Source of the DNA: Phycisphaeraceae bacterium
GTDB taxonomy: Bacteria; Planctomycetota; Phycisphaerae; Phycisphaerales; Phycisphaeraceae
Assembly: GCA_002704825.1 (NCBI GenBank)
Contig: PAIY01000188.1
Span: 1-37,823 of the forward strand
Direction of reading: 5' to 3'
DNA length: 37,823 nt
The notes under the pieces were generated by a model. That model was not told the origin of the DNA. It ran no database searches and saw nothing but the letters and a program-made list of their open reading frames with translations. The translations under genes and the position numbers were made by a program. Positions 8,058 through 16,293 of the stretch are shown here, piece after piece (the stretch's first letter is position 1; every line of letters starts with the position of its first letter).

Positions 8058-8261
8058 TTAACGCCGCTGTCGCCCCATGTGATATTCATAATATTGGAGT
8101 CCGCCGGAGATCAGCAGCAATACCAGGCCGGTGAAAAACCAGATCGCTGCGTGTGATCGTTCGTTGCTGATAATCAGTTGGACACTGTAAAGCATCATGA
8201 ACATGCCAAACAGGGCAAGGGTGATCTGGAGCAACATCATCAACCATTTTGATCGGTGCAT
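8058..8261 (-). CDS. Small two-helix membrane protein, unknown
   Basis: A 67-residue protein with two hydrophobic helices: about 8-30 (rich in L, M and F) and 39-57 (WFFTGLVLLLISGGL), separated by a short polar loop and ended by a basic tail (MGRQRR). I do not recognise a family. It starts 12 bases after the ankyrin membrane protein on the same strand, so the two are very likely co-translated, and it may be a partner of that protein. It ends near the 7986-8021 hairpin. Confidence 0.65.
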   Translation of the reverse strand: MHRSKWLMMLLQITLALFGMFMMLYSVQLIISNERSHAAIWFFTGLVLLLISGGLQYYEYHMGRQRR

Positions 8262-8273
8262 GAAAACTCCAGC

Positions 8274-8849
8274 TCAGTAAGGCAATTCAAAAAGACGGCT
8301 GTAATCATGCCCCAGTTCCTTAGCCATTTCAAGCGCACTTCGCCCGTCAGGTGACTTGGCATTGATATCGGCTTTACGGCAGAGCAGGGTGGCAACCATG
8401 AATTTCTGTTCCAGTTCAAGGGCATAGATCAAAGGTGTTCTGCCCTGCGGATCACATTTTTCGATGTCCAGATTGTCATCCGTCAAGACGACCATCATGA
8501 TCGCAAGCCGTTTGCTGCGGATCGCCCGATGGATCAGAGGAATACCATCCATGCATTGTGTGCGTAAGCCAGGATGACGCTTCAGCATTTCGACGACAAC
8601 CTGATCCTGCCCCTGATCGATGGCCGTGCAGAGCAGTTCACAAAGGGAATGCTGGTTGCGGTGAAAATGCGTCGATAGCGTAAGCATCATCAGGCCAATC
8701 AGGAGCATGCAACCGCTGTAGCGTCTTGGCCATTTGATCAGATTTCGCAGTTGGGGGACCATCGCTGCAATGAGCAATAGCAGACCGACGGACAGTAAAC
8801 CTGTGCCAACGATGTACAACGCATTGCTTGCGTGAAAGCCCGGATGCAT
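8274..8849 (-). CDS. Ankyrin-repeat protein with two N-terminal membrane helices
   Basis: A 191-residue protein. Residues 10-30 (YIVGTGLLSVGLLLLIAAMV) and about 43-60 (YSGCMLLIGLMMLTLS) are hydrophobic helices, so the C-terminal part should face one side of a membrane. From about 65 on come three degenerate ankyrin-like repeats with the cores DGIPLIHRAIRSKR, QGRTPLIYALELEQ and DGRSALEMAKELGH. Ankyrin repeats bind protein partners; no enzyme motif is seen. It lies 35 bases after folC and 12 before the small membrane protein on the same strand, so it is probably part of the folC transcript, though a functional link to folate is not implied. Confidence 0.8.
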   Translation of the reverse strand: MHPGFHASNALYIVGTGLLSVGLLLLIAAMVPQLRNLIKWPRRYSGCMLLIGLMMLTLSTHFHRNQHSLCELLCTAIDQGQDQVVVEMLKRHPGLRTQCMDGIPLIHRAIRSKRLAIMMVVLTDDNLDIEKCDPQGRTPLIYALELEQKFMVATLLCRKADINAKSPDGRSALEMAKELGHDYSRLFELPY

Positions 8850-8884
8850 GATGTCTGCAAACCCCCAGTTAACTGTTCTGTTGA

Positions 8885-10354
8885 TTATCGGCGACGCATC
8901 CGACGATGGGCAGGTGTCGGATCCGGTTTGCGATTGGGCAGATCAATGAAGAACTTCTTGGCTTCACCCGCGAGATAGAAGCTGCCGGTGACGACGATGA
9001 GATCTTCACGACTCACTGCACGACTGGCTAAACGCAGTGCGTCTTCCAGGTTCGCAGCAGTCTGCGCCATCTTGCCTGACTGTTCATTGAACTGCGAGAG
9101 CAGGTCTGCTGGTTCGCAGGCACGCGGGTTGAGCTTGGCGCGGGTGAAGATCACTTTATCAGCACCCAGACTCAGTTGGCTGAGCATGCCTTTGACGTCT
9201 TTGTCCTGGCCACAGCCGAAGATCACCACCAGCGAGTCATAGCTGATGTGAGCCCCCAGCGAGCGGATCAAAGCATAAATCGAGTCGGCATTGTGCGCAC
9301 CATCAATCAGAACGCGTGGCTCGGTAAAGACCTGTTCCATGCGACCTGCAAGCTGCGTTTTAGCCAGGCCTTCGACAATGCGATCCTGGTCAAACGAGAA
9401 GTCATGGGATTTTAGCTTGTCCAGCAAAGCCAACGCCAAAGCACAGTTGTGTGCCTGATGTTCACCCTTGAGGGGGACGGGCAAGTGTTCAAATTTGCTG
9501 GTCTGCGTGGTCAGACTCACGCGGGTATGCGGGCCCAACTCACGGTTGGCTTCAAAGCGATGCGAGAAGTCGATCTGATCGCCGGTGTATTCCAAGGTTG
9601 CACCGACCTTGCCAGCTTCCTCATCAAAGACACCGCGGACTTCCTCAGCCTGCTCAACGCTGACTGCGGGGACGCCTTTCTTGAGGATACCTGCTTTTTC
9701 ACGGGCAATGTCAGTGATGCGGTCGCCGAGAATATTGGTGTGATCCAGGCCGATGTGCACCAGGCCGCAGACCATGGGGGTGACCACGGTGGTCGAATCC
9801 AGGCGTCCGCCCAGACCCGTTTCCAGGATCACGATGTCCACCGCCTGATCCGCGAAGTAGCGCAACGCTGTAGCAGTAAGGACTTCAAAATAGGTTGGCA
9901 GGTTGTCTTTGCCCAGCTTCTTTTCGTGGACTTCGATCTGCTTGAACAGTTCGGTCAGATCGCCGTGGCTGATCATTTCACCGTTAATGGTGATGCGTTC
10001 ACGCATGTCCACAAGGTGGGGGCTGGTGAACAGGCCAACAGTGTAACCACAGGACTGAAGCATGCTTGAGAGCATCGCGCAGGTCGAGCCTTTGCCCTTG
10101 GTACCAGCAATTTGAACGCACTTGAGCTCGTTGTGGGGATTGCCCATGAGCTTGAGCAGTTTCTCCATGCGATCAAGGCTGAAAGCCTTTTCGTTGTATG
10201 GGACAACGCGCATGCGCTCGTGGTTTTGATGCTGCAATAACCAGCGTTGAGCACTGGAGAAATTGCTGATCGCGGCAACAGTGGAACGGCCAGAACGGCT
10301 ACGGCGTGAACCGCTTGCCGACGATGTCTTCTTGGGTTTAGTCGATGTGGGCAT
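8885..10354 (-). CDS. folC: Dihydrofolate synthase / folylpolyglutamate synthase
   Basis: Adds glutamate to dihydropteroate or to folates using ATP, in the cytoplasm. The Mur-ligase-like ATP loop is AGTKGKGST (residues 83-91), followed by SPHLVDMRERI, the YFEVLTATAL segment, ETGLGGRLDSTTV, and IGLDHTNILGDRITDIAREKAGIL with the conserved GDR and Lys. The C-terminal domain carries EPRVLIDGAHNADS. All motifs are intact, and the 489-residue length is slightly above normal because of a basic, Ser-rich extension of about 28 residues at the N-terminus, before NFSSAQRWLL where the family usually begins. No Shine-Dalgarno sequence precedes the ATG at 10354, and the predicted promoter would leave almost no 5' leader. 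It heads a likely three-gene unit with the two membrane-protein genes. Confidence 0.93.
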   Translation of the reverse strand: MPTSTKPKKTSSASGSRRSRSGRSTVAAISNFSSAQRWLLQHQNHERMRVVPYNEKAFSLDRMEKLLKLMGNPHNELKCVQIAGTKGKGSTCAMLSSMLQSCGYTVGLFTSPHLVDMRERITINGEMISHGDLTELFKQIEVHEKKLGKDNLPTYFEVLTATALRYFADQAVDIVILETGLGGRLDSTTVVTPMVCGLVHIGLDHTNILGDRITDIAREKAGILKKGVPAVSVEQAEEVRGVFDEEAGKVGATLEYTGDQIDFSHRFEANRELGPHTRVSLTTQTSKFEHLPVPLKGEHQAHNCALALALLDKLKSHDFSFDQDRIVEGLAKTQLAGRMEQVFTEPRVLIDGAHNADSIYALIRSLGAHISYDSLVVIFGCGQDKDVKGMLSQLSLGADKVIFTRAKLNPRACEPADLLSQFNEQSGKMAQTAANLEDALRLASRAVSREDLIVVTGSFYLAGEAKKFFIDLPNRKPDPTPAHRRMRRR

Positions 10355-10363
10355 AAGAAGACC

Positions 10364-10392
10364 ATTTTAGCATGTCAAATGCTAATTTGCAA
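10364..10392 (-). promoter_or_regulatory. Predicted folC promoter with overlapping inverted repeat
   Basis: On the minus strand TTGCAA (10392-10387) and TAAAAT (10369-10364) are 17 bases apart; the -10 fits at five of six positions. RNA would start near 10357, only about three bases before the folC ATG, suggesting a leaderless message. A perfect seven-base inverted repeat, TTAGCAT/ATGCTAA with a five-base spacer (10367-10385), fills the space between the two boxes and overlaps the -10, which is a common place for a repressor site. Confidence 0.4.
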
Positions 10393-10644
10393 TCAATTTA
10401 TTTGCAGGGGTTTAAAACGATTGGGGTGATTTGACACGTGTTTAGGGATAATGCTATTGGAATGTTAAATTTACGCGCTAGTGATATCAAAGACAATTCG
10501 AACCCGGTTTGAACCTATTTCATCACTTAAGAATTTGAGTGTATTCAAAACTATTTTCAGTTCGAGAGAAAAATATTTCACAGGGATCATTTGATGTTTT
10601 ATGCAGTCAAGCACTTCACTTGCATAAAGCCATCCCGTATTTTC
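10393..10644. other. AT-rich intergenic stretch without a supported gene
   Basis: I find no convincing gene here. It is visibly richer in A and T than its surroundings. It contains a near-perfect palindrome at 10497-10513 (TTCGAACC, one base, GGTTTGAA, with one G-U pair). A TTGACA hexamer at 10431-10436 has no good -10 at the right distance and no plus-strand gene downstream. Confidence 0.4.
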
Positions 10645-10896
10645 CTAGCCCATCTCCTGATTGTATTTTGTAAATTCATAGCTCAGATGATCAGGGCAGC
10701 CACGTAATGCAATTAACGGTTTGATATCGGTGTGATTGCGACATCCAGAAATTGCACCAATAAAGTGATAATCCTTGGCATGTGAAAGGTTGACCCAGTC
10801 ACAAAGTGGTAAGCACTCAATTGATTCAGGATTGGAAAAAGCGACATCATCAGTAGAAGTGTCGTATTCAATCCATAGATACAAGTTGGCCCCCAT
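10645..10896 (-). CDS. Small conserved hypothetical protein (MGxxxxLxxE type)
   Basis: An 83-residue protein beginning MGANLYLWIEYD and ending with an AISGCRN...IALRGCPDHLSYEF segment. The arrangement recalls a hypothetical family seen in phages and bacteria that starts MGCDIHxxxE and ends with a GVR...RGLP.D.S segment; this would be a short member. The match is from memory, so the family link is tentative. GGAAAG lies 7-12 bases upstream of the ATG and gives a plausible ribosome site. It starts 34 bases after the serS stop on the same strand and may share its transcript. Base composition is more AT-rich than the flanking genes, which hints at later acquisition. No function is assigned. Confidence 0.6.
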   Translation of the reverse strand: MGANLYLWIEYDTSTDDVAFSNPESIECLPLCDWVNLSHAKDYHFIGAISGCRNHTDIKPLIALRGCPDHLSYEFTKYNQEMG

Positions 10897-10930
10897 GATT
10901 GCTTTCCAGTCTCAAATTGAGTTGCTTGGT

Positions 10931-12319
10931 TCACCCGATCTTCTCATCCCCACCCATATACGGCCTTAAGACTTCGGGGATCGTGATCGTACCGTCGGCA
11001 TTTTGATACATTTCCATGATGGGGATCAAAATACGCGGGCTGGCGGCAACGGTGTTGTTCAACGCATGACACACCACGGTCTTGCCTGACTCCTTGTCGC
11101 GGTAACGCAGGTTCAGGCGACGGCATTGGTAGTCGTACAACCGGCTGGCGGAGTGCGTTTCACCCCAGTCACCGCTGGTGCTGCCATCCTCGGCCACTTC
11201 ACCGCGGCTGGGCATCCAGCATTCCACGTCGATCATGTCTGCATTTTTGGGGCCAAGATCACCGGTGCAGCATTGGAGCAACCGGTGGGGCAACTGCAAA
11301 CGCTTGAGCAGTTCCTGCACAAAGCCGAGCATCTGCTTATGCCAATCGCGACTTTCAGCTTCATCAGCTTTGCAGATCACGACCTGTTCGACCTTATCAA
11401 ACTGGTGAATGCGATACAGGCCACGTGTGTCTTTACCAGCAGCGCCGGCTTCGCGACGGAAGCAGGTACTCACGGTGGTCATCTTGATCGGCAGTTGGTC
11501 TTCTTCCAGAATCTCACCCATGTGATAACCCATGAGTCCGACTTCACCCGTGCCGGTCATGTGCAGCGAATAGCCTTCGCCGGTTGGGTTGCCGATGTCG
11601 TAAGCCTGATCACGACCATGCGGGAAAAAGCCGGTGCCTTCCATGCATTCGTAACGCACCATGACGGGGACACTCATGGCTTTGAAGCCATTTTCATTGG
11701 TCATGAAATCAAACGCATAGCGCAGGATCGCATTGTGTAGACGCATGCCATCGCCACAGAGGACATAGCTGCGTGAGCCTGCCATTTTCACGCCACGTTC
11801 AAAGTCAAACAGACCCAGCGCTTCGCCCAGTTCCATGTGACTCTTGGGCTTGAAGCCCTTGTTGTCTTCGAAGGATTTTTCAGGACTGAACCAGTCCGGA
11901 CCCCACGTGCTGATCTGCACGTTGTCATCAGCCGTCTTGCCGACCGGGACGTCATCGTCAGCCGGTTGCGGGACTTGCAACCAAAGGTCCAGACGGGCTT
12001 TTTCCAGGTCACTGACCTTGGTGACCAGATCGCCTTCGACCTGTTTGATCTCGTTGGGGCGAGCCTGCAGCGCTTTCATTTCGGCTTGCAATGCAGCTTT
12101 TTCGTCATCGGAGGCCTTTTTGAGTTTGCCTGCGATCATGCCGATTTTCTTGCCGATCTCGTTTTTCTCAGCGGTGAGTTTCTGCTGCTCACTCATCACT
12201 TCGCGCAGGGAGGCATCGACTTCCAACAGCTTGTCGACGAGTGTCGGATCATAGTTCTTGTTGGCAGCACCTTTGCGGTAGCGGTCGGGATTGTCACGTA
12301 ACGCTTTGAGATCGATCAT
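10931..12319 (-). CDS. serS: Serine-tRNA ligase
   Basis: Charges tRNA-Ser (and tRNA-Sec where present) with serine. At 462 residues it is a normal length. The N-terminal start MIDLKALRDNPDRYRKG is followed by a long charged helical arm (about 25-110), the coiled coil that reaches the tRNA long variable arm. The class II core shows motif 1 around GFKAMSVPVMV, motif 2 as TCFRREAGAAGKDTRGLYRI, and IHQFDKVEQVV. Motif 3 reads NNTVAASPRILIPIMEMYQ, where many bacterial enzymes have GSGLAVGRTL; the key arginine is kept, so the enzyme should be active. The gene is divergent from the aminotransferase, and the 88 bases between the two starts hold one copy of the dispersed hairpin. Confidence 0.95.
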   Translation of the reverse strand: MIDLKALRDNPDRYRKGAANKNYDPTLVDKLLEVDASLREVMSEQQKLTAEKNEIGKKIGMIAGKLKKASDDEKAALQAEMKALQARPNEIKQVEGDLVTKVSDLEKARLDLWLQVPQPADDDVPVGKTADDNVQISTWGPDWFSPEKSFEDNKGFKPKSHMELGEALGLFDFERGVKMAGSRSYVLCGDGMRLHNAILRYAFDFMTNENGFKAMSVPVMVRYECMEGTGFFPHGRDQAYDIGNPTGEGYSLHMTGTGEVGLMGYHMGEILEEDQLPIKMTTVSTCFRREAGAAGKDTRGLYRIHQFDKVEQVVICKADEAESRDWHKQMLGFVQELLKRLQLPHRLLQCCTGDLGPKNADMIDVECWMPSRGEVAEDGSTSGDWGETHSASRLYDYQCRRLNLRYRDKESGKTVVCHALNNTVAASPRILIPIMEMYQNADGTITIPEVLRPYMGGDEKIG

Positions 12320-12368
12320 GTCCAGTCATCCTTGAGTTCTAATTCGGTTGGATATCATACCATGTCTT

Positions 12369-12387
12369 TAACCGCTTGCGGTTTAGC
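12369..12387. repeat. Dispersed hairpin repeat, copy 1
   Basis: AACCGC-TT-GCGGTT followed by TAGC: a six-base stem closing on a C-TTG loop, matching three other copies in the window at 17579, 18540 and 22833. This copy lies in the divergent region between serS and the aminotransferase, about 20 bases before the latter's start. Confidence 0.75.
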
Positions 12388-12407
12388 GCTCCTTGGATTT
12401 CGCTACA

Positions 12408-13742
12408 ATGAACCTTATGCACGAGATATCACTTTCAGACTACGGCCAGGCTTCGACCACGCCTTCACCGGTTGCTCAGATGATGGCCAGCTTTGCCAAC
12501 ACTTTCCGACCGGCAATCGACATCAATCTGGGGGTGGGTTACGTCAATGAAAACACCATCCCGCGTCAGTTCATCGCTGATGCCGTCAATCACATCGTCG
12601 CCCATCACCACGATTTTCACGCGCCATTTAACTACGGTTCACCCGACGGCGTCACCGAACTCATCGCAGCCATCCGAACGTATCTGGCGTATCACCATTT
12701 TGGCAATCTCACGCCTGCATCACTTGCAAAACTCGACATGATCATCGGAGCCAACGGCGCGACCAGTCTGCTTGATGCCATGACGCAGATTCTGCCCCGT
12801 GGCATTGTCGTCACCACCGACCCGTTGTACTACATCTACACCAACCAACTCCAACGCGCCGGTTTTCAACTGCTCTCGATTCCTGAAGATCGCGATGGTA
12901 TCCGTACTGACATTCTTGCAGAGAAAATCAAAGCACTGGGCAAACGTCGCAATGAGATCAGTTTTGTCTACATCGTCACCGTCAATAATCCCAGTTGCAG
13001 CATTCTCACCACGCAGCGTCGGATTGGTTTGTTGCGTTTGATGAATAAACTCTGCACGGAACAACGCCGCAAGATTCCGCTGATCATGGATACGGCCTAT
13101 GAGCAGTTGATCCACGATCCGGATACCCCCACGCCTGACTCTGCGTTACTGCATGATGAGCTTGGCATCGTCCACGAAATCGGTACTTTATCCAAGACAC
13201 TTGCTCCGACCTTGCGCGTTGGATACATGCTCGCCAAACCATCACCGTTTCTCGATGCTATGGTGCAGAAGGTCTCCGACACCGGGTTTAGCGCACCACT
13301 GTTAAATCAGCATGTCGCAGCATTGTTGCTCGAACAACATGCTTCCGAACAAATCGAGTCCGTCATAACAGGCTATCGCGAAAAGGCCGTGCAGACACGC
13401 AAATGGATCGAGCAATATCTTGGAAATGAAGTTGAATCGATCATCGGTGGCAGGGCGGGATTCTATTTTTATCTCACCTTCAAGAACACGCCAACCCACC
13501 CGAAAAGTGCGTTCTTCAAATTCCTCTCACGCGATACCGGCAACCAAAGCATCGATGCAGAAAACAATCCGACGGTCATTTACATCCCCGGCCATTTCTG
13601 CGTGAACTCCGACGGTGATATGGCCCAGCAAGGCCAACGCCAACTGCGCCTGAGTTTCGGGTATGAATCACTGGACCGCATCCACACTGCCATCAAACGC
13701 ATGGGCGAAGCTTTAGCTTACGTTCAAATACAACGCCAATAG
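12408..13742 (+). CDS. PLP-dependent aminotransferase, class I/II fold
   Basis: About 444 residues, a fold-type I aminotransferase. Visible: the substrate-region start INLGVGYVNENTIPR, FNYGSPDGVTELIAAI, the cofactor-binding IIGANGATSLLDAM, DPLYYIYTN, VTVNNPSCSIL (the NPxG-like Asn segment), LIMDTAYEQLI, and the Schiff-base lysine in GTLSKTLAPTLRVGYM, with the phosphate-binding Arg after it. The overall layout is like the 2-aminoadipate/MocR-type subgroup, but there is no DNA-binding domain. The substrate is not predictable. Two ATGs (12408, 12417) and an upstream TTG (12393) are possible; 12408 is chosen, with no strong Shine-Dalgarno in front of any. It is monocistronic and convergent with the metalloprotease gene. 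Confidence 0.88.
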   Translation: MNLMHEISLSDYGQASTTPSPVAQMMASFANTFRPAIDINLGVGYVNENTIPRQFIADAVNHIVAHHHDFHAPFNYGSPDGVTELIAAIRTYLAYHHFGNLTPASLAKLDMIIGANGATSLLDAMTQILPRGIVVTTDPLYYIYTNQLQRAGFQLLSIPEDRDGIRTDILAEKIKALGKRRNEISFVYIVTVNNPSCSILTTQRRIGLLRLMNKLCTEQRRKIPLIMDTAYEQLIHDPDTPTPDSALLHDELGIVHEIGTLSKTLAPTLRVGYMLAKPSPFLDAMVQKVSDTGFSAPLLNQHVAALLLEQHASEQIESVITGYREKAVQTRKWIEQYLGNEVESIIGGRAGFYFYLTFKNTPTHPKSAFFKFLSRDTGNQSIDAENNPTVIYIPGHFCVNSDGDMAQQGQRQLRLSFGYESLDRIHTAIKRMGEALAYVQIQRQ

Positions 13743-13806
13743 CTGCATCACTGTGTGATGATCAAATGACCATGCTGTTGATATGCATTGTGATGGTGAA
13801 TGCGTA

Positions 13807-16188
13807 TTAAAGCCACTGACCAATGAGGTCTTCGTATTCGACTTCATCGCCCGATTGATCATCCGACTGTACGATTTTGAGACTGCTTTGTTGGGTCTGG
13901 TAGGCAGCCAACGCCAAGGCCATATTGCTTTGCTGAGGTGAGGGGCTTTCGATAGCCAGTGATTCGACCACGAGTTCTTCAACTTCCAGATCAAGTCGCT
14001 TCTGCCAGTCTCCGTTGTCGGGCATATCATCGCCGTCGACGATATTGTCACCGTTGATATCAATGTAAGCAGGTGGGTCAGCATGGTTGCCGTTCCAGTA
14101 ATACTGCACTGCTCCGAGGTCCGCAGCATTAAAGATAGCATCACCATTGAAATCCCCATTAAGTTGGTGGAACCGGTCCGAGACATAATTACCACCTGGT
14201 TGGTTGTCATCATCCGTATTGCCATCGAGATTGGCTAACGAGATTGCATCGACCACGGTGTCTTTGATGGTCAATTCGTACACACCATCGGTTAATATCA
14301 TCTCACGCATATCAAGTGTGAAGGTGGTGTTGTCTGCCGTGCTGACGGAAGCATCGTTGAGTACGACATCGTCACTTGTCCCATCCTGATAGATGATTTT
14401 CAGTGAAAGGTCACTGGTGCTGATGTCTTCCATCTCACGGTTGAAAGTGAAGACCACGCTCTTGAGAATGCTGCGTTGAATGCTGCTGCTGAAGTTCGGG
14501 GAAATCAGGGCAGGATCATCAATGTCTTCTGTAAAGTTCGCTGCATTGATTTGCACATCAGAGACCTGTGCTGCATCGAGGACTTCGAGATCAATCTGGT
14601 AGGTGAGGTTGCCGTACTCCGTGAGAATGGTGAACGTGACGGTCTTGGTGCCGGTGGAACCGTAGGCGTTGGTGCCTGTTGCGACGCCACTCTGATCCCC
14701 ACTGGACACTGTCGGTGCATCAAGCAGGTCCCAGCCGATATCGTCCATCGCAGCATAGTCGATTGCAGTGACACCTTTTCTGACACCGTTGGTAATGGTT
14801 GGATCCATAGCTGCTTCTTCACCAGTATCCGGGTCAGTCAATCCATTCTGGAAATGGGAATTGTACTGGTTCAAGGGTGGATTGCTGCCATATAGCGATG
14901 TCGATTCCGTACCTGTAAAAGTACCGCTGGATACCAGATTGTCCCATGAGTCGGAGATGCCAAAGCCATAGGCGTGGAGCATTTCATGCATGGCAACAGA
15001 AAGGAAATCGTACTGGCTGAATCCAATGTCGTCTGTGTTCAATCCGAAATACCAATTCGAGTCCGTATCAAAACGAATGGAACCACCCCAGAGCGAGACA
15101 TCGGTTTGCGACGCGGATGAACCCAATGCTCCGGCTTGCCCACGACCTTGTAGAATGTCGAAAAAGTCCTGGAAACCAAAAGCGCCATACGAGCCGGGAC
15201 CGCCCGTTCCAAGGGTACTTGAGCCAAGATCGGTTGCACCAGTAAAAATCAGAATTTCATTTTGTGCAATCGTCCCACCTTCAATCTCGATGTAGGGTTC
15301 GCCTTCATTCTCACCAAGAGAGCTCAGATCAAAATCCGGTTGTGTAATTCCCATGGTCCAACTGTTATTTTCATCCGGCTCGATGGCAAGCAGCGTATCC
15401 CCAAACCGATTGGCAACACTGCTTGCAGCATACTGGAGTAAATCGCGTTTGAATTGAGTGTCGAAAAAGTGGTTGCTGTCGTAGGTGTCAAAATCGACGG
15501 TGACAAATAAATCCCCCATGGAGTTGTTGGTGGTTTGCTCGGTAATGCTCAGATCGTGATCACTGTCGCCAGCGTACCACTCGATCGTCGTGGGATAGCC
15601 GGTCAGATAATCCGGCAGGGCGAAATCCAATTCGAAATTGTAGTTCTGGCCGACGACAACGGAAGTCCCCGAGACAAGGCTGAAAATCGGTGCATAGCCT
15701 GCACCCTGGTCATCCACCGTTTCGTCTTCACCCAGGACGATCACATTGGTCTGTCCCGAAAGCGTGTTGGCGTCGCTGTCCATGGTCGGCAAATTGGCTT
15801 GACCGAACGTAGCATTCTGGAACGTCAGTTGGTGTTCCGTGCTGTCGATGTCAATGGTGGTGTCATATTTGAGCTTGTAGCTGCCTGCATCCAAGCCGGT
15901 GAAGCTGAACAGACCATCATTGTCGGTGGAGGTGGTATCGAGCAGTTGGTTGGAATTGTTGTATAGCTCGACGGTGATGGCGGCGAGCCCATCTTCAAAC
16001 TCGGATTCAAAGCCGTTGATTTCCGGATCCTGAATCCCGTTGATGTTGGCATCAAGCCAGACGCGGCCGGAGATGGTGCTCAGCAGCAGACGCGGTTCCA
16101 GGGCCTGGAATTGGCAGGGCGATATCCGCTTCTGCCGACGCTTGGCAGGGGAGTGTGGGACCAGTGATGCAATCAAACGTCTGAGCAT
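13807..16188 (-). CDS. Secreted zinc metalloprotease with LEPR-XLL motif, SdrD-like and dockerin-like domains
   Basis: About 793 residues. Order: a basic N-terminus, the planctomycete-type motif FQALEPRLLLS (LEPRLLLS at 30-37) that marks large exported proteins, an SdrD-B/prealbumin-like domain (SGRVWLDANINGIQDPE to about residue 110), a beta-rich middle, and a protease domain with AMHEMLHAYGFG (zinc site His401, Glu402, His405). The C-terminus has a dockerin-like Ca-binding pair, DFNGDAIFNAADL and DINGDNIVDGDD, around 700-745, and a Glu-rich tail. It should be exported and act on outside proteins. The ATG at 16188 is favoured over an upstream extension because it has CCGGAG seven bases before it and sits just ahead of the export motif. 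No cohesin is visible nearby, so the role of the dockerin-like repeats is unclear. Confidence 0.87.
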   Translation of the reverse strand: MLRRLIASLVPHSPAKRRQKRISPCQFQALEPRLLLSTISGRVWLDANINGIQDPEINGFESEFEDGLAAITVELYNNSNQLLDTTSTDNDGLFSFTGLDAGSYKLKYDTTIDIDSTEHQLTFQNATFGQANLPTMDSDANTLSGQTNVIVLGEDETVDDQGAGYAPIFSLVSGTSVVVGQNYNFELDFALPDYLTGYPTTIEWYAGDSDHDLSITEQTTNNSMGDLFVTVDFDTYDSNHFFDTQFKRDLLQYAASSVANRFGDTLLAIEPDENNSWTMGITQPDFDLSSLGENEGEPYIEIEGGTIAQNEILIFTGATDLGSSTLGTGGPGSYGAFGFQDFFDILQGRGQAGALGSSASQTDVSLWGGSIRFDTDSNWYFGLNTDDIGFSQYDFLSVAMHEMLHAYGFGISDSWDNLVSSGTFTGTESTSLYGSNPPLNQYNSHFQNGLTDPDTGEEAAMDPTITNGVRKGVTAIDYAAMDDIGWDLLDAPTVSSGDQSGVATGTNAYGSTGTKTVTFTILTEYGNLTYQIDLEVLDAAQVSDVQINAANFTEDIDDPALISPNFSSSIQRSILKSVVFTFNREMEDISTSDLSLKIIYQDGTSDDVVLNDASVSTADNTTFTLDMREMILTDGVYELTIKDTVVDAISLANLDGNTDDDNQPGGNYVSDRFHQLNGDFNGDAIFNAADLGAVQYYWNGNHADPPAYIDINGDNIVDGDDMPDNGDWQKRLDLEVEELVVESLAIESPSPQQSNMALALAAYQTQQSSLKIVQSDDQSGDEVEYEDLIGQWL

Positions 16189-16293
16189 GTCATTCTCCGG
16201 AAAATCCTCAATCATGCATAGGATACCAAGGATTTTATCGTCACAATTCATTATCCTCTGTAACGTTTGAAAAAGTCCGCAGGAGATGACGAA

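Noticed and set aside
10431..10460. TTGACA with a possible -10 at 10455
   Set aside because: Spacing of 18 to a poor -10 (TATTGG), and there is no plus-strand gene downstream for almost 2 kb.
11126..11740. A long (204-codon) plus-strand frame opposite serS
   Set aside because: Antisense shadow of a well-conserved gene; no independent evidence.
13746..13760. CATCAC-TGT-GTGATG hairpin between the aminotransferase and metalloprotease genes
   Set aside because: Short stem with no T-run on either strand; could pair by chance, so not called a terminator.
13713..14225. A 170-codon minus-strand frame overlapping the metalloprotease 3' end
   Set aside because: It overlaps the metalloprotease in another frame on the same strand, is low in complexity (T, M, S rich), and the metalloprotease frame has clear domains.
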